From positions 59,513 through 123,512 of the forward strand of contig NVWA01000080.1 of NCBI GenBank assembly GCA_002746535.1: a stretch of 64,000 nucleotides of DNA. Reading direction: 5' to 3'. Positions 61,500 to 64,000 of this stretch are shown piece by piece. The position numbers and the translations under genes were made by a program. Within the stretch, counting starts at the first letter, position 1, and every line of letters starts with the position of its first letter. Origin of the DNA: Planctomycetota bacterium. Lineage in GTDB: Bacteria; Planctomycetota; GCA-2746535. The notes beneath the pieces are model-generated. The model was not told the origin of the DNA, did no database searches, and saw only the letters and a list, made by a program, of their open reading frames with translations.

Positions 61500-64000
61500 A
61501 TGAGCACTGCCTCAACCTATTTAAGTAAATTTATTTTCACATTAACTTTATTTGTTTTATTTTTCTCAATCAGCCTGATTTCATCTGACAAAAATATTTT
61601 TAAAATTAAGAGAGAAAATATTTTTAAGTTCATACAAAAGCCAACGGTCAAAATTGATAAAGATACTCTTATTATTAAATTTGAAACGAAAGCATTTTGT
61701 GATGTATCTGTGGCAATAGAAGATGACAATGGCAAAATTCTAAGGCATTTAGGTAGCGGTGTCTTAGGAAATAAAGTTCCGAAACCATTTACAAAAAATT
61801 CCAAGAAACAAAAATTAATCTGGGATGGCAAAAATGATCAAGGGAAATATGTTACAAAGGATAAAAATAATTTTAAAAATATTAGAGTACGAGTTTCACT
61901 TGGATTAAAACCCGTATTTGAAAAGAGGCTTTTTTGGAGCCCTCACAAACGATTGACAGTTGCCAAAGCGATTACAGGTGATGCTATTAGAATGTGTTCT
62001 TCACCAGAAGGTGTTTATGTATCAGATGGCACAGGGGTTGATAGCATAAGATTATTTAACCACGAAGGTGATTACGTGAGAACCATTTACCCCTTTTCTG
62101 GAGACAACCTAGATAAAATAAAGGGTCTCGATATAAAGACTTTTCCTCAAGATAATAAAAAATTACCGTTGGGGAAAGGAATGATGCATGCTACTCTGTT
62201 AACTTCCGGCAGTAGTGCTTCCCAAAGAAATAAGTATGGTTTTGCTGCAAATTTTATTGCTACCAATGCTGATAATCTTGCGATAGGTTTTTTTACATTA
62301 AACCGCTTAACAACAGATGGCACTACGAAAAATTTATCATTTGAAGGCCCATCTCTAACCCAATCGGTAAAAATTGGTCCTGAAGATATGTGGTCTAGAG
62401 GGGCAGAAGGGAATAATAAAATAGTAGCACCACGAAGTGCGGCATTTAGCCCCGATGGTAAAAGACTTTATCTATCTGGTTATGGCTGGACAGGTGTTTT
62501 AGGGCGTGCCCATGAATGGTTGAATGGGGTAACGGTAATGAATTTCAAAGATAGTGAATCGCCTAAAACATTTGTTGGGAGTATGAAACAAAAAGAAAGA
62601 GGGAAAAAGGATGGCCAATTTAATTGGGCAACATCTGTTGCTATCGATTCTAAAGAAAATGTTTATGTAAGTGATTATTTTAATAATAGGATTCAAATAT
62701 TCTCTAAAGATAAAATTTTTATTAAATCTTTTTCTGTTGAGCAACCTACTTTTGTTGGCGTACATCATAAAACAAATGAGATTTATGTTTTATCGTGGAG
62801 ATTAGGTAGTGGCCATAAACATCGTCTTAAAACCCCTCTTTATTCTCGTTTCGGTTCTATTGATAATCCAACGTTAATCAAAAGCTATGCCTTAAAGGTT
62901 CTTAATGGTTATAATTATAGGTCAGGGCTTAGTAGTCGAAAAGCTGGTGGTGGATTAGAATACATAGCAACCCTTGATAGCTGGGCAAAAGAGCCAACCA
63001 TATGGCTTGCCCCTGGTAAAGGTGAACCTTTAATGCTTTTAGTTGAACGAGATGGGAAATTAGTCATTAAAAGAGATTTTAAAAGAGATGTGATTAAAAC
63101 TGTCGTTAGAGTCAAACCACCCATCATTCAACGACAACGGTTATATGTAAATCAAAAGAATGGTTTGTTATTTATTGGTGAAGGTGATGCGGGTGTTATG
63201 AAATCATTTCAAAAATTAGTTGAAATAAACCCTGAAAACTCAAAAGTGAAAATTCATCAACTTCCATTTGACGCCGAAGATATTTGCATTGATTTGAATG
63301 GTTATTTTTATTTAAGAACTGATTTAGAAGTAGGCAGGTTTGATGCAAGTAATTGGAAAGAAATCCCTTTTGATTATGGCATGCTTAATCCAAAAGTAAG
63401 TTTTGGTGGTTATGACGGCAAAACTGGTAAATTAATATCATCTATTAAACTACCCAGTGTTGGTCGACCAGCTTTTTGGCATGGTGGCGGAATGGCAATA
63501 TCGCCAACAGGGGACATTGCAGTTACCTGTTATAACAAAACGACCCAAATGAAAATTTATAAGGGTACTACTCCGCAGTCTACACCTGAACGTGGAGCTA
63601 AAAGAGGAACGAATAAAGCCTTAAATGAATCAAATTACAAACCTCAATTATTCATTGGAAGACAAATTGGGTGGGAAACACATATCTGGAACAAACATGG
63701 TCAATTAATTAAGAAGGATGTCACTAAGGGTATTACTAAGAGTGATGGTATCAATATTGATAAAGAAGGTAACTTATATGTTATGACACACTTAAACCAA
63801 ATAATTGATAATAAACCATATTTCATCTCAACCGCAGGTACATTAATTAAATTCAAACCTGAAACTTCAAGGTTACTAACAAAGGGAAATGTTGGCATAC
63901 CACTTCCACTTAAGGGAAAACAGCCGAAGCGCAATCCTGATTTCAGCAATCATTCTTGGGCCGAAAATACGGATTGGTTCTATGGGGGTGTCGGTTTAGG
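61500..64000 (+). CDS. Secreted beta-propeller protein, partial (cut by window end)
   Basis: The open frame runs from the ATG at 61500 (aaggaga RBS) to the window end, so the C-terminus is missing; about 833 residues are present. A hydrophobic signal segment (FIFTLTLFVLFFSISLIS) is followed by a FlgD-type module (FCDVSVAIEDDNGKILRHLG, LIWDGKNDQGKYV) and propeller repeats (AIDSKENVYVSDYFNNRIQI). It is a clear paralogue of the protein at 14730-17561, with matching order of blocks up to YGGVG. It is co-directional with the sialidase-like gene 42 bases upstream. Confidence 0.8.
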   Translation, partial: MSTASTYLSKFIFTLTLFVLFFSISLISSDKNIFKIKRENIFKFIQKPTVKIDKDTLIIKFETKAFCDVSVAIEDDNGKILRHLGSGVLGNKVPKPFTKNSKKQKLIWDGKNDQGKYVTKDKNNFKNIRVRVSLGLKPVFEKRLFWSPHKRLTVAKAITGDAIRMCSSPEGVYVSDGTGVDSIRLFNHEGDYVRTIYPFSGDNLDKIKGLDIKTFPQDNKKLPLGKGMMHATLLTSGSSASQRNKYGFAANFIATNADNLAIGFFTLNRLTTDGTTKNLSFEGPSLTQSVKIGPEDMWSRGAEGNNKIVAPRSAAFSPDGKRLYLSGYGWTGVLGRAHEWLNGVTVMNFKDSESPKTFVGSMKQKERGKKDGQFNWATSVAIDSKENVYVSDYFNNRIQIFSKDKIFIKSFSVEQPTFVGVHHKTNEIYVLSWRLGSGHKHRLKTPLYSRFGSIDNPTLIKSYALKVLNGYNYRSGLSSRKAGGGLEYIATLDSWAKEPTIWLAPGKGEPLMLLVERDGKLVIKRDFKRDVIKTVVRVKPPIIQRQRLYVNQKNGLLFIGEGDAGVMKSFQKLVEINPENSKVKIHQLPFDAEDICIDLNGYFYLRTDLEVGRFDASNWKEIPFDYGMLNPKVSFGGYDGKTGKLISSIKLPSVGRPAFWHGGGMAISPTGDIAVTCYNKTTQMKIYKGTTPQSTPERGAKRGTNKALNESNYKPQLFIGRQIGWETHIWNKHGQLIKKDVTKGITKSDGINIDKEGNLYVMTHLNQIIDNKPYFISTAGTLIKFKPETSRLLTKGNVGIPLPLKGKQPKRNPDFSNHSWAENTDWFYGGVGL

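Overview
The window is an AT-rich bacterial chromosome segment with dense genes, many Shine-Dalgarno-led starts and frequent one-base TAATG stop/start overlaps. Very large Ser/Thr kinases fused to TPR or LRR sensor regions, DUF1573/MauE/rhodanese modules, GH172 (DUF2961), DUF1961 and heparinase II/III genes, and secreted beta-propeller proteins together suggest a marine PVC-superphylum bacterium, most likely Lentisphaerota. This is an inference from gene content; no rRNA or other phylogenetic marker is present. I saw no tRNA, rRNA, CRISPR array, transposase or phage gene.

Layout. 26-577: YqgE/AlgH. 972-7642: two tandem paralogous cytosolic protein kinases with a lectin-like domain and TPRs. 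7711-9644 (minus): FMN glutamate-synthase-like enzyme and a small DoxX-like membrane protein. 9986-17561: sugar cluster (fucose-isomerase-like, GH172, an unrecognised TIM-barrel-like protein, a secreted propeller protein). 17901-20575 (minus): Bpt aminoacyl-transferase and a rhodanese/MauE/DUF1573 operon. 21130-22925: nitronate monooxygenase-like gene and His-rich MerC. 23470-29496: heparinase II/III, RpiR regulator, creatininase-GNAT fusion, CheY-like receiver, CPBP protease. 29641-36670: operon-like run of a membrane protein, a kinase with N-terminal MshEN-like repeats and C-terminal LRRs, PhoH and a cNMP-binding-fold protein. 36812-38110: Gfo/Idh/MocA oxidoreductase behind a LacI-type operator-like palindrome. 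38291-42659 (minus): six close-packed genes (zinc-ribbon membrane protein, HAD phosphatase, ankyrin, TPR, TrmH, AraC). 42913-47641: basic-tailed membrane protein, ECF sigma factor, anti-sigma/propeller fusion, STN-like secreted protein, small secreted protein. 47836-50473: GH20-like hexosaminidase and inositol-monophosphatase-family enzyme. 50488-54346 (minus): FHA-GAF-sigma54 activator, FlhB C-terminal-like protein, endonuclease-III-like glycosylase, DUF4105. 54562-56283: lipoprotein. 56530-56687: GC-rich inverted-repeat element. 56861-64000: second carbohydrate region (DUF1961, 2OG-Fe dioxygenase, AraC, sialidase-like protein, and a propeller protein cut by the window end that is paralogous to the one at 14730-17561).

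Two themes recur. One is polysaccharide and sugar-acid use with local AraC, RpiR and LacI-type control. The other is multi-layer signalling: three kinases, a receiver, an FHA/sigma54 activator and an ECF/anti-sigma pair. The least conventional pieces are the kinase pair with an apparently cytosolic lectin-like domain, the MshEN-like/zinc-ribbon/kinase/LRR protein, the propeller-fused anti-sigma factor and the creatininase-GNAT fusion.
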